A model generated the notes under the pieces. The model was not told the origin of the DNA and did no database searches. It was given only the letters and a program-made list of their open reading frames with translations. Positions 16,792-24,392 of a stretch of 45,830 nucleotides of DNA are shown here, piece by piece. The translations under genes were made by a program, and so were the position numbers. Each line of letters starts with the position of its first letter. Position 1 is the first letter of the stretch. The stretch is from Bacteroidales bacterium (GTDB taxonomy: Bacteria > Bacteroidota > Bacteroidia > Bacteroidales > Muribaculaceae), in the NCBI GenBank assembly GCA_020860515.1, contig JAJBUG010000004.1, positions 14,945-60,774 of the forward strand, given 5' to 3'.

Positions 16792-16809
16792 CGACTAACG
16801 AACAAAGAA

Positions 16810-17541
16810 ATGGAAAACAAGATCAACATCCAGATGGCCGAGGGCCAGAGCGAAATCACAATCCGCGAGGGCGAAGCAGCCCCGCAACTCGCGCCAAAGG
16901 CGCCAATCAGGACTGAAATCAGCGGCACCATCGGCGCGCCCCTGGAGTGGATAACAAAGCGAATCGGCACCGAGCAGTGGCAGCAGAAGGACTGCCACAT
17001 ACTGGTGAACCGAGAAGCCATAGGGCTGACCCTGGTGATGAACGAGAGCGACCCCTACCGCCGAGGCACAGTGGCCGGCGAGCTGGAGTACCACCCGAAA
17101 TTCGTTGAGTTCGGAATCAACCAGCCCAAGCAGTGGGCCCCAGCCGACCTGGGCCTCTTCTTCAAGATGAACCGCGCCCATTTCCCCGACAAGCAGGCCA
17201 ACATGGCGCTGGTGAGCCAGCTGCTCAACTTCAAGGCCCGCGTCAACCAGCAGATCGAGCGGGGAGTGAGCGAGAACGGCAGCCGCACCGACAACTTCAG
17301 CCAGGTGGTTGACAGCAACCTGCCAAAGGCCTTCACGCTGGAAATGCCCCTTTTCAAGGGCATGGCCCCCGAGCGCATCGAGGTGGAGACCTTCGCGCAG
17401 ATCGACGGGCGCGAGGTGCGATTCGTGCTGCTTAGCCCCGGGGCCCAGGCCGCGCTTGAGGAAATCCGCGACCGCGTGATCGACGAGCAGCTGGAGCAGA
17501 TACGCGAGACGGCGCCGGCGATAGCGATAATCGAAGTTTGA
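16810..17541 (+). CDS. Conserved phage protein, possibly DUF2303-like
   Basis: The 243-residue protein has a mixed alpha/beta middle ('YRRGTVAGELEYHPKFVEFG', 'LGLFFKMNRAHFPDK', 'VVDSNLPKAFTLEMPLFKGM') and ends in a helical segment. Its size, acidic nature and place among replication genes recall the DUF2303 (YfdQ-type) phage proteins, but I cannot confirm this. There are no catalytic residues that I can point to. It starts 18 bases after the previous stop. Confidence 0.6.
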   Translation: MENKINIQMAEGQSEITIREGEAAPQLAPKAPIRTEISGTIGAPLEWITKRIGTEQWQQKDCHILVNREAIGLTLVMNESDPYRRGTVAGELEYHPKFVEFGINQPKQWAPADLGLFFKMNRAHFPDKQANMALVSQLLNFKARVNQQIERGVSENGSRTDNFSQVVDSNLPKAFTLEMPLFKGMAPERIEVETFAQIDGREVRFVLLSPGAQAALEEIRDRVIDEQLEQIRETAPAIAIIEV

Positions 17542-17561
17542 AATTAAAGGCCGCAGCAATC

Positions 17562-17765
17562 ATGACAAAGACGCAAGCCGTAAAATTCATAGGGCTGGTT
17601 GACAGGATGCGCGACGCGCAGAAGAGATACTTCGCCAACCGCGACCGCGCAGCCCTGATCGAGAGCAAGAGCCTGGAGACGCAGGTGGACCGCCAGCTCT
17701 TCGCATTCAAGCGCGACGCAAAGGAAGAGAGCAACAGCCTATTCGCACAGCAGCCATGGGACTGA
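17562..17765 (+). CDS. Small helical phage protein
   Basis: This is a 67-residue, mostly helical, basic protein ('LVDRMRDAQKRYFANRDRAA'). The frame is open from a TTG at 17538 that overlaps the previous stop, but the ATG at 17562 gives a compact start and is preferred. Its end overlaps the next gene by 10 bases. It resembles small proteins of unknown function seen in this spot in Bacteroidales prophages. Confidence 0.6.
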   Translation: MTKTQAVKFIGLVDRMRDAQKRYFANRDRAALIESKSLETQVDRQLFAFKRDAKEESNSLFAQQPWD

Positions 17766-18277
17766 GCAGACCGAGATGGACCCGGGAGGAGACAGAGACC
17801 CTGAAGCGCCTCTACCGCACCACCAAGGCCCCCGAGCTGGCAAGGATGCTCTCAAGGCCGGTGCAGGCGATCAGGGTCAAGGCCCACAAGCTGGGCCTAA
17901 GCGAGAGCCGTCGCACCAACCGCAAGTGCGAGAAGAAGCTGACTCCCGAGCAGAAGGCGATGCTTCGCCGTGAGTTCCCGCACATCCGCACCTCGGTGCT
18001 GGCGGCCATGATGGGGCTCGGAACCCGCACGGTGGTGCGCAGGGCCCGGGAGCTGGGGCTGGAGAAGACCCCGGAGTTCATGCGCGAGTGCCAGCGGTTC
18101 TCAGCCAAGCGGGCCAAGGAGAGCCACCTGAAGAACGGCACCTACAACCCCAGGGGCGTGGTGCCAGAGAATTTCAAGAAGGGCGAAGCCTACCAGTTCA
18201 AGCCGGGCCACGCCCCCACCTACCGGGGCGGACGCAAGCCCGGATCCAAAAACAAACCCAAACAACCGACAGCATGA
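17756..18277 (+). CDS. Myb/SANT-like DNA-binding phage protein
   Basis: Two similar HTH blocks are visible: 'WTREETETLKRLYRTTKAPE' followed by 'RPVQAIRVKAHKLGLSE' (residues 8-52), and 'LTPEQKAMLRREFPHIRTSV' followed by a further helix pair (about 62-100). The acidic-Trp start is typical of Myb or SANT-type units in phage and transposon proteins. The C-terminal 60 residues are basic with 'YRGGRKPGSKNKPK', suited to nucleic acid contact. It may regulate middle or late genes. It is coupled to the next gene by an ATGA overlap. Confidence 0.7.
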   Translation: MGLSRPRWTREETETLKRLYRTTKAPELARMLSRPVQAIRVKAHKLGLSESRRTNRKCEKKLTPEQKAMLRREFPHIRTSVLAAMMGLGTRTVVRRARELGLEKTPEFMRECQRFSAKRAKESHLKNGTYNPRGVVPENFKKGEAYQFKPGHAPTYRGGRKPGSKNKPKQPTA

Positions 18278-18648
18278 AACCGACACCGAACGGCTACGCT
18301 ATCACCGCCGACCACTACGAAAAGTGTCCGATAGCCTACATAGCCGCAGACAAGGACGGAAAAGAAGGCCTGTACATTGACAGGCCGGTGCGAGGAAGCG
18401 AAGCCTGGCAAGCGATGTTCGCCTACCTGCTGCCAGGCCTGACAAAGCTAGAATGGGAGGACGAGCCGATGCCCCTCTACTCCGAGAGCCAAGTCAAGGA
18501 ACTGCTCAATGCAGTCATCAGCGACATCCAGCGCGGCTCTTACCTCGGCACCACAAGGAACGGGGATGAGATTTACAGAATCAACACCCAGACAGCCATC
18601 GACAAAATAATCTGGAACGCCGCCAAGCACGGCATAAAACTCGACTGA
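18274..18648 (+). CDS. Hypothetical phage protein
   Basis: The start ATG overlaps the previous stop (ATGA at 18274). The 124-residue product has a beta-rich first half ('GKEGLYIDRPVRGSEAWQAM') and a helical second half with 'SQVKELLNAVISDIQRG'. No family is recognised. It sits in the run of small early genes and is followed three bases later by another short gene. Confidence 0.6.
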   Translation: MKPTPNGYAITADHYEKCPIAYIAADKDGKEGLYIDRPVRGSEAWQAMFAYLLPGLTKLEWEDEPMPLYSESQVKELLNAVISDIQRGSYLGTTRNGDEIYRINTQTAIDKIIWNAAKHGIKLD

Positions 18649-18651
18649 AAT

Positions 18652-18798
18652 ATGACAAAGAAAGAACTCGAAGAATTGATTGCTGACATGCCAGACGACG
18701 CAGTGGTGATGCTTTCGCCGATCTACAACCCCGACACCAACGCGCAGGACGCAATCTACGACATGGAAAAGAACCGAATCCGTATAACCGACTATTGA
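18652..18798 (+). CDS. Very small acidic phage protein (48 residues)
   Basis: The frame begins 'MTKKELEELIADMPDDAVVM' and ends 'NRIRITDY'. It starts three bases after the previous stop, ends seven bases before the next start, and uses codons like its neighbours. The N-terminal helix then 'DDAVVMLSPIYNPD' looks like a small phage fold with a strand pair. Function unknown. Confidence 0.6.
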   Translation: MTKKELEELIADMPDDAVVMLSPIYNPDTNAQDAIYDMEKNRIRITDY

Positions 18799-18805
18799 CC
18801 AAGCC

Positions 18806-19009
18806 ATGATAATCGAGACCAAATACGACCCGGGGCAGCGGGTGAGGTACTGGGGACAGGACGCCAAGGTGACCGGGATCCAGATAACCGCCACCAAGAT
18901 GGGCTGCACAACGACCTACAGCCTGATGACCGACGACGGGAAATACTACGCAAACAAGCTGCAGCACCAGCTTAAGCCAATCCCGGCAAAAGCCACAGCG
19001 AAGCAATGA
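18806..19009 (+). CDS. Small KOW/SH3-like phage protein
   Basis: The 67-residue protein begins 'MIIETKYDPGQRVRYWGQDA' and continues with alternating strands to 'LQHQLKPIPAKAT', which suggests a small beta-barrel like those in KOW or DUF-type phage proteins. There is no enzymatic motif. Its stop overlaps a possible ATGA start, but the frame from there (19006) conflicts with the RuvC-like gene and is not called. Confidence 0.55.
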   Translation: MIIETKYDPGQRVRYWGQDAKVTGIQITATKMGCTTTYSLMTDDGKYYANKLQHQLKPIPAKATAKQ

Positions 19010-19066
19010 AAATCCCCTACCCCAAGCAGCCCAAGGGCAACCGCAACCGGCAAAAGAAAAGAAGCA

Positions 19067-19636
19067 ATGGAATATTTCAGAAAGATCGTCATCGGGATAG
19101 ACCCGGACAAAGCGAAAAGCGGCATCGGGATTGTCAGGATCCGCGAAGGAGCCTTCGGGCTGAGCCAGGCCCAGGTGGAGGCGGACACGCTCGCCTTCCC
19201 GGCGCTGGTATCGAGGATCCGAACGCTCTACCTGGACATCGAGATGCAAAACAAAAGGGAGCGGGACTGGGCCGCTTACAGCAGGAATCCCACCGAGCCT
19301 GAGCTGACCAAGCTTGAGATCTGGGTGGAGGCGGGATGGCTCGAGAAGAAGAGCAACCACCACGGGCTGCAGGGCCGCAGGGCCGAGAAGATCGCCAAGG
19401 ACGTGGGGGCCAACCACCAGACGGGCCGGCTCATCATCGAGATGCTCGACAGCATGGGCATCGAGGCCCGCGAGGCGCAGCCTCTGGTGAAGTGCTGGAA
19501 GGGCTCCGACCGCAAGATCACCCACGAGGAGCTGGACCGCATAGTGGGCGGAATGCCCGGCAGGTGCAGCAACCAGGAGGAGCGCGACGCGCTGCTGCTG
19601 GCATGGGTCCGCAGCGGCCTCCCGATCAGATGCTGA
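19067..19636 (+). CDS. RuvC-like Holliday-junction resolvase (RNase H fold)
   Basis: The protein (189 residues) begins with the RNase H/RuvC first-strand motif 'IVIGIDPDKAKSGIGIV', where the first Asp is the likely metal ligand. A later Glu is expected in 'YLDIEMQN' and an Asp or Glu near 'NQEERDALLLAW'. The central 'KSNHHGLQGRRAEKIAKDVG' is basic and helical, as in phage RuvC proteins that pack against DNA. It would resolve recombination or replication junctions before packaging. The fold call is good; exact active residues need an alignment. Confidence 0.78.
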   Translation: MEYFRKIVIGIDPDKAKSGIGIVRIREGAFGLSQAQVEADTLAFPALVSRIRTLYLDIEMQNKRERDWAAYSRNPTEPELTKLEIWVEAGWLEKKSNHHGLQGRRAEKIAKDVGANHQTGRLIIEMLDSMGIEAREAQPLVKCWKGSDRKITHEELDRIVGGMPGRCSNQEERDALLLAWVRSGLPIRC

Positions 19637-19749
19637 CACACAGCGAAGACAACCACATAGACCACCCGGAGGCTGGAGAGCGGCGGTGAAAAGGGCCGCG
19701 CCAGCCTCCATTCAAAAACAACAAGCAACCCAAACAAAAAACAACGACA

Positions 19750-20211
19750 ATGGAAACAAACGAAATCGCAGCAGCGCAGAATCAAAAGAAGGAAAACGGA
19801 TTCATGAACACAAACTTCAGGGCGGTAGTCAAGGGCAGCGGCCGACAAACGCATGGATGCCTCAGCATCGAGGACACTCCCGTCGGGCGCGTGGCCAAGG
19901 TCAACGGCTACATGGTGGACCCAGACACAATCGAGCAGGGCACCGGCTTTGCCGATGCCAACGGCGACGAGGTGTACGAAGGCGACATCATCCGATGGAC
20001 CCGCGCCAGCGGCAAGGGCAACCGCACCGCCGAGATACGCTGGTGCCCCGAGCGAGGCAAGTTCGCACCCTGCCGCGTTTACGGCGAAAACGGCGAGCGA
20101 GTATGGTGGTTCGCCACCCTGCGCATGATCCCCAGCTCCCGCGTCATCGGCAACGTGCGCGACGGCGTGAAGCCCCGCGAAGAGAAGAAAGAATCAGAGA
20201 CAGTGGCATGA
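19750..20211 (+). CDS. YopX-domain phage protein
   Basis: 'TGFADANGDEVYEGDIIRW' (about residues 65-83) is the hallmark of the YopX family, which is common in prophages of Gram-positive bacteria and Bacteroidetes. The family's role is not known. Residues 1-25 look like a flexible leader and the ATG at 19804 could be the true start. The 113-base gap before it holds no gene. It overlaps the next ORF by four bases (ATGA). Confidence 0.78.
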   Translation: METNEIAAAQNQKKENGFMNTNFRAVVKGSGRQTHGCLSIEDTPVGRVAKVNGYMVDPDTIEQGTGFADANGDEVYEGDIIRWTRASGKGNRTAEIRWCPERGKFAPCRVYGENGERVWWFATLRMIPSSRVIGNVRDGVKPREEKKESETVA

Positions 20212-20369
20212 ACGGAAGCATTGACAAGATCTTCATGCTCCGCTCCTACGCCGAATCCCTCTACCGCCAAGTGGTGACTGCAAAGACCGATGAAGCCTAC
20301 TGCAAGGCGGTGGAGGCTTACCTAAGATTCTGCGAAATGATTGTAGAACCCAAACCGAAGAAGAAATGA
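20208..20369 (+). CDS. Very small helical phage protein (53 residues)
   Basis: The protein begins 'MNGSIDKIFMLRSYAESLYR' and ends in 'EPKPKKK', with one long amphipathic helix pair. Start and end both overlap neighbours by four bases (ATGA), which argues for coupled translation of a real gene. Function unknown. Confidence 0.6.
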   Translation: MNGSIDKIFMLRSYAESLYRQVVTAKTDEAYCKAVEAYLRFCEMIVEPKPKKK

Positions 20370-20572
20370 AACGGATAATCAACGGCACAGCCAAGGTGAC
20401 TGAGGAGTTCGGCATCTACGAGGTGCATCTTCATGAAAATCCCCAATCACTCGCGAGTGATGCCTATCGAGGTTCGATATGGTTCGACTCCCCACAAGCC
20501 AAGGGATTCCACGGCAAGAGAGTGAAGATAACCATTGAAACGATTGGTGATGGAGCTGGCGAACCTGAATGA
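20366..20572 (+). CDS. Small beta-rich phage protein (68 residues)
   Basis: This compact protein contains 'GTAKVTEEFGIYEVHLHENP' and 'KGFHGKRVKITIETIGDG', which suggests a small beta-barrel. Its start overlaps the previous stop. Its end overlaps the following gene by 23 bases. No family is recognised. Confidence 0.55.
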   Translation: MKRIINGTAKVTEEFGIYEVHLHENPQSLASDAYRGSIWFDSPQAKGFHGKRVKITIETIGDGAGEPE

Positions 20573-20831
20573 GTGGAGCCGGGAGATGCTGCGGTGCAGA
20601 CTGCTGGCTCTGAGGCTCGAGGAGGACAACCTGTTCGGCACCCGTCGAGACCGGGAGCGGTGGACCAGGATCGAGGCCGAGGCCGCGATCAGGCTCATAA
20701 CCTCGAGTCCCGACGCCATGGAGCGCTACCTCCTGCACGACTACGGCACTATCTGCTTCCGCAACCACGAGTACGCGAAGAACGGCCGCGGCAAGAAGCT
20801 GCTGAGCATGGATGCGTACTTTGTGAAGTGA
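20550..20831 (+). CDS. Hypothetical protein, last gene of the early operon
   Basis: The 93-residue protein is helical and rich in Arg and Glu ('NEWSREMLRCRLLALRLEED', 'RWTRIEAEAAIRLITSS'). The frame is open from TTG 20535, but ATG 20550 is preferred. It closes the GC-rich early operon. After it, 20832-20914 holds only a weak GCCGAAACGGC hairpin and then the AT-rich promoter of the next operon. Confidence 0.6.
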   Translation: MELANLNEWSREMLRCRLLALRLEEDNLFGTRRDRERWTRIEAEAAIRLITSSPDAMERYLLHDYGTICFRNHEYAKNGRGKKLLSMDAYFVK

Positions 20832-20914
20832 AAGTGTGGAATGAAGACAAAACAGCCATGGAATGTTAAAAAGTTGGCCGAAACGGCTTAATCTTGGAAA
20901 TTATCGTGACAAAA

Positions 20915-20946
20915 TTTGTTATAATTAATATTATATATTAATTTTG
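20915..20946 (+). promoter_or_regulatory. Promoter and palindromic operator of the XRE-ImmA-PIN operon
   Basis: TTTG (20915-20918), a 20-base spacer and TAATTTTG (20939-20946) match the consensus exactly. A perfect 9-bp palindrome with a three-base centre (AATTAATAT at 20923-20931, ATATTAATT at 20935-20943) fills the spacer and covers part of the -7 box. This is the natural place for the XRE protein to repress its own operon. The start would be near 20952, so the leader is very short. Confidence 0.78.
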
Positions 20947-20958
20947 CCACATCAACCA

Positions 20959-21312
20959 ATGCGTATGGACCAGAATGTAATTATAGGAAAGAACTTAAAA
21001 TACCTTCGCGAGATTTCCCAGTTCAACCAAGAACATACAGCAGATGCCATAGGCGTCACCAGGACGGCATATGCAAATTATGAGCTTGGAATCCGCGAGA
21101 TGCCCTATCAGGCCTTGGAAAAAGCCGCAGATCTATTCGGCTGCGAAGCGTATATGCTCTTTGAAGATGGCATTGAAAACAGGGACGAAATGCTGGTGGG
21201 GGCATTCAGGCTCGGGAACCTGACACCAGAAGACATGAAGCAGGTGATGAGATTCAAAAACATAGTGAAAACCTACTTAAAGCTCAAGAGAATAGCCAAT
21301 GGTAAAATATAA
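20959..21312 (+). CDS. XRE-family regulator paired with an ImmA-type protease
   Basis: Residues about 8-66 are a lambda-type HTH ('NLKYLREISQFNQEHTADAI', 'TRTAYANYELGIREMPYQAL'). The tail 'LTPEDMKQVMRFKNIVKTYL' is a helix likely used for contact or as protease target. The start is set at ATG 20959 because the in-frame TTG at 20944 lies inside the -7 box; ATG 20965 is also possible. It should repress its own operon through the palindrome at 20923-20943. Its gene overlaps the ImmA-type gene by 14 bases. Composition is clearly AT-richer than the phage genes on the left. Confidence 0.82.
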   Translation: MRMDQNVIIGKNLKYLREISQFNQEHTADAIGVTRTAYANYELGIREMPYQALEKAADLFGCEAYMLFEDGIENRDEMLVGAFRLGNLTPEDMKQVMRFKNIVKTYLKLKRIANGKI

Positions 21313-22006
21313 TCCCTTTGTGTTCCAGCAAGTGCTTAGTTTCAGGCAAAGCCAAGGACTGTCGCCAAGCGAAGCCTTGAACCTGAAATCGCTGCTTCTG
21401 AAACTCGACATCCTGACTTTGTACACGCCCCTGTCCGATGGTTTTGCTGGGATGAGCTTAAAGGATTCTCAGGGTGACAAATTCATGCTTATCAATTCCA
21501 ATGATCCGATAGGGAGGCAACATTTCACGATAGCCCATGAGTTGTACCATCTATTTATTGAAGAAAATCCGAAGCCTCACATTTGCCGTCCAGGCCAGAA
21601 GAAAGACCAGTCAGAAAAGGATGCGGACTTGTTCGCATCGCTGTTGCTGATGCCTTCTGATGGGATAATGCAGATGATACCCCCTAAGGAGCAGATGATG
21701 GGAAATGTGACAATGGCTACCCTATTGCGACTTGAACATTATTTTTCGGTGTCCCGCATGGCAATGGTTAACCGGCTTATAGATTTGGGATTCGTACACA
21801 GAGAGAATAAGCCGTGGTACACGGCTCATCCCATGCAAGACGCTCGAGATTACGGTTACAACTTAGCGTTATACTGTAAGGGAAATGAAAATCTGATTAT
21901 CGGAAGAATTGGGGAGCTGGCCCATAGGCTTTTTGATGCGGAGCTGATATCAGAAGGTCATTATTTGGAAATATTAAACAAAATAGAAAATGCCCCAGAA
22001 GATTGA
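21299..22006 (+). CDS. ImmA/IrrE-family metallopeptidase
   Basis: The zinc site 'TIAHELYHLFIEE' (HExxH, about residues 80-84) and the following 'SEKDADLFASLLLMP', giving the third ligand region, define the family (235 residues). ImmA and IrrE proteases cut a partner XRE repressor after stress, which switches on genes. The partner is probably the gene just upstream. The C-terminal domain ('RDYGYNLALYCKGNENLIIG') could sense a signal. It overlaps the PIN gene by 17 bases, so all three are one coupled unit. Confidence 0.86.
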   Translation: MVKYNPFVFQQVLSFRQSQGLSPSEALNLKSLLLKLDILTLYTPLSDGFAGMSLKDSQGDKFMLINSNDPIGRQHFTIAHELYHLFIEENPKPHICRPGQKKDQSEKDADLFASLLLMPSDGIMQMIPPKEQMMGNVTMATLLRLEHYFSVSRMAMVNRLIDLGFVHRENKPWYTAHPMQDARDYGYNLALYCKGNENLIIGRIGELAHRLFDAELISEGHYLEILNKIENAPED

Positions 22007-22517
22007 AATAATCCTTGATGCCGACGTGGTAATCCATTTTTCAGAAGCTGAATGCCTTCCCATTCTGTGCGACATTTTCCCAGATTGCGAATACATCGTA
22101 TTGAACCTGGTGTACGATGAGATAATCTTCCGACGCAGTCTAAGAACTTATTTCGACAACTGGCTTAAAATTTACCACAAACGCATCAGACAAGAAGAAT
22201 TCAATCCAAAGGGAATATATATGAAAGAATTTATGCGTCTTCGAAGCCAGAATTTGGGCCGAGGGGAAAGTGCATGCATGGTGTACTGTCTGGAGCACCA
22301 TGGGGTCTTGGGGAGTAGCAACCTTAAAGATATTTTGGATTTTTGCAACGCTAACGGCCTCACATACCTTACCACAATAGATTTCCTATATTATGCCTAC
22401 ATGAAGAAGCTGATGACAAGCAAAGATTGCGATGAGTTTATCAGAAAGGTAAAAAGCAAGGGAAGCAAGCTTCCAGATATTGACATCACAAAATATCCTT
22501 GCAAGGTTATTATTTGA
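21990..22517 (+). CDS. PIN-domain nuclease, likely effector of the XRE-ImmA operon
   Basis: This 175-residue protein has the PIN order of acidic residues: Asp in 'ILDADVVIHF' (start), Glu in 'LNLVYDEIIF', Glu in 'GRGESACMVYCLEHHG' and Asp in 'YLTTIDFLYYAY'. PIN proteins cut RNA and often act as toxins. No separate small antitoxin is present; the XRE/ImmA pair may control it at transcription. A terminator follows at 22583. Whether its target is host RNA or invading phage RNA cannot be told. Confidence 0.75.
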   Translation: MPQKIEIILDADVVIHFSEAECLPILCDIFPDCEYIVLNLVYDEIIFRRSLRTYFDNWLKIYHKRIRQEEFNPKGIYMKEFMRLRSQNLGRGESACMVYCLEHHGVLGSSNLKDILDFCNANGLTYLTTIDFLYYAYMKKLMTSKDCDEFIRKVKSKGSKLPDIDITKYPCKVII

Positions 22518-22565
22518 CCAATATAGAAAATAGAAGCTAAGGTAGAAGTTGAATTTTCTAACGGC

Positions 22566-22623
22566 TTTGTGCAAAAGTATCGCCCCGGATCGGAAGATTC
22601 GGGGTTTATTCTTTGTAATTTTG
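22566..22623 (+). promoter_or_regulatory. Late promoter 1 (packaging operon) with conserved upstream element
   Basis: The element TTTGTGCAAAAGTATCG at 22566-22582 lies 50 bases upstream of the -7 box TAATTTTG at 22616-22623. The second late operon has the same element and spacing. No TTTG exists at the normal -33 place, so a phage activator may bind the element instead. A 9-bp inverted repeat (GTATCGCCC at 22577-22585, GGGCGATAC at 22625-22633) brackets the promoter. Confidence 0.65.
22583..22610 (+). terminator. Terminator after the PIN gene
   Basis: CCCCGGATC (22583-22591) and GATTCGGGG (22596-22604) form a 9-bp stem with one G-T pair and a GGAA loop, followed by TTTATT. It ends the XRE-ImmA-PIN operon and at the same time lies between the late element and its -7 box. 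Confidence 0.75.
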
Positions 22624-22646
22624 TGGGCGATACAAATGTTGTGGCC

Positions 22647-23210
22647 ATGGCAGAAACCAAGCTGGTAAAAATAAGCGACCTTTGCCCGAACGAGGGGCAG
22701 ATACCTGGGGTAAAGAAGAATCCCCGGTGCATCAAGGGCGAGAAGTTCGAAAAGCTGTGCAAAAGTATTGCAGACAACCCAGAGATGCTTGATCTGCGTG
22801 AACTGCTCGTATATCTGCACAACGGCAAATACGTGTGCATAGGCGGCAACATGCGCCTTGAGGCTTGCAAAAGGCTCGGATACCATGAAGTTCCATGCAA
22901 AATAATACCACAAGGCACCTCGGTTGAGAATCTGAATGCCTATGTCATCAAAGACAACAGCGGGTATGGGGAATGGGACTGGGACATGCTGGCCAACGAA
23001 TGGGACGAGGATCTGCTTGAAGAATGGGGCTTGGATTTCCCGCACGAGAACGAGGAGGATGTTGGGTCCACTGCTACGGCGGGAGCCAGCGCAGCCTTTA
23101 CGGCAGAGATCACGTTTCCTGATGAGGATTCCCTTAATCGGTTCAGGCTTGAATTCGAGCCTCAGATACTTGCTCAAATACAAAATGCTACAATAACAAC
23201 GACGCCATGA
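22647..23210 (+). CDS. ParB/sulfiredoxin-like domain protein of the packaging operon
   Basis: With the start at ATG 22647 the protein has 187 residues. It begins with a ParB-like domain: 'VKISDLCPNEGQIPGVKKNP', then 'KLCKSIADNPEMLDLRELLV' and the hallmark 'YVCIGGNMRLEACKRLGYHE'. Phages often place such proteins just before terminase genes; some have nuclease or CTPase activity. The C-terminal half holds an acidic Trp-rich region. The longer upstream frame is rejected as it would read through the promoter. It overlaps the DUF4417 gene by four bases. Confidence 0.8.
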   Translation: MAETKLVKISDLCPNEGQIPGVKKNPRCIKGEKFEKLCKSIADNPEMLDLRELLVYLHNGKYVCIGGNMRLEACKRLGYHEVPCKIIPQGTSVENLNAYVIKDNSGYGEWDWDMLANEWDEDLLEEWGLDFPHENEEDVGSTATAGASAAFTAEITFPDEDSLNRFRLEFEPQILAQIQNATITTTP

Positions 23211-23827
23211 ATGCAGAAGACCGCATATATTCATCAGACAACAAGTTTGAAATCCCGACGCTTAGACTGGACATGCAGCCTCGCGATGGGCTGTTGCTTC
23301 CATTCAGCGGATGGGGCATATCGCCTCGCATCAGAAAGGGCGTGGCAACATGGCACTTCTATGTCGAGGATTACAGGTATGACAATCTGTGGAAGAAACC
23401 CGAGCGGGTTGTAAAGAGCGGTTGCAGAGAGGCTGTCGAACCTAATTTCTCCCTCTACAACACAACACCTATCGCCTACGGACTGCAAGCCATATACAAG
23501 AAAAGGTGGATTGCAAGGTGGTTACAGGAATGCGGCATCAGAGTTTGGGTTGATCTCAACGTGGCACCCAAGTTCAGAGAGTTCAATACTCTGGGCATCC
23601 CCAAAGGCTACAATGCTTTCGCCACAAGAGGACACGAAGGAGAGCTATGCCAACTCGAAGCGGAATTGGAAATTGCAAGGTGCGTATCAGGAAAAGATCA
23701 TCCGAATATGATAGTTTACGGCGGCGGAAGCGAGATACAAAACTATTGCAGGCAAGAAGGGCTTGTTTACATTCCCGAGTACATGACGGACCGCCGCACA
23801 AAAGGAAAGGAGGCGGGCGATGGCTAA
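23207..23827 (+). CDS. DUF4417 domain protein
   Basis: The pattern 'WHFYVEDYRYDNLWKKPERV', 'EPNFSLYNTTPIAYGLQAIY' and 'CGIRVWVDLNVAPKFREFNT' matches DUF4417, a family met in phages and mobile elements (206 residues). Function unknown. It stands between the ParB-like gene and the nuclease-like gene with overlaps of four and eight bases, so the three are co-translated. In other phages DUF4417 genes sit beside ParB-like and terminase genes, as here. Confidence 0.78.
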   Translation: MNAEDRIYSSDNKFEIPTLRLDMQPRDGLLLPFSGWGISPRIRKGVATWHFYVEDYRYDNLWKKPERVVKSGCREAVEPNFSLYNTTPIAYGLQAIYKKRWIARWLQECGIRVWVDLNVAPKFREFNTLGIPKGYNAFATRGHEGELCQLEAELEIARCVSGKDHPNMIVYGGGSEIQNYCRQEGLVYIPEYMTDRRTKGKEAGDG

Positions 23828-24392
23828 GGAAAGGGGCGGAGTGCGCAACGTGCCAGCAGAGAGCAACGCTTTCGCCAAGCGTCAGAGCGAGGTGGCGCAG
23901 ATGAGGATGTCTGGGCATTATTCCGCTGTCAAGATGTACAACTCTGGCTGGGTTGCTATACAGAAAAGCGAAGCGAAACACTTTCGCTCCGAAATTGAGG
24001 TTGCAATCTTCCTGGCCAAGAAAGGCTACAAGGTCACGCTAAAAAGCGAGGCTGGCAATGTAAAGACCCCAGACGGGTATGTGTTCAACTATTCTTTTGA
24101 ACAATCAACACCCAAAAGCCGTAGCGGTGTCGTTGGTGCGTACCAAGCCATAGACCACGGAGCCGACAAGATAAGGAAAGACTGGACAGCTAATCGTAAT
24201 AAGCCTGATTACAAGCCATTAAAGATAGATGTTGCGTTAATTTACGACAAGTACAAAAAATTCAGCCGCTCCGACATCGAGCAAGGTCTGAAAATGTTTG
24301 AACAAAAGGAGAAGCGCATCAGATACAAAAAGATAATCGTGATTTCATCAAAAGGCAACGTGCATGTTCACAGACATAATGACAAAAAATAA
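23820..24392 (+). CDS. PD-(D/E)xK / CdiA_C-like nuclease domain protein, toxin-like
   Basis: Residues 55-110 show the CdiA C-terminal tRNase pattern: 'RSEIEVAIFLAKKGYKVTLK', then 'TPDGYVF' and 'FEQSTP' at the place of the PD...ExK motif, with Ser/Thr where Lys is usual. The end 'RIRYKKIIVISSKGNVHVHR' is the last core strand. The whole protein (190 residues) is this domain plus a short leader. It may be a toxin, a phage packaging nuclease, or a structural relative without activity. No immunity gene can be named next to it. Confidence 0.6.
   Translation: MAKERGGVRNVPAESNAFAKRQSEVAQMRMSGHYSAVKMYNSGWVAIQKSEAKHFRSEIEVAIFLAKKGYKVTLKSEAGNVKTPDGYVFNYSFEQSTPKSRSGVVGAYQAIDHGADKIRKDWTANRNKPDYKPLKIDVALIYDKYKKFSRSDIEQGLKMFEQKEKRIRYKKIIVISSKGNVHVHRHNDKK

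Noticed and set aside
19006..19302. Small gene starting in the ATGA overlap after 18806-19009
   Set aside because: Its product is a basic low-complexity string and the frame runs through the well-supported RuvC-like gene.
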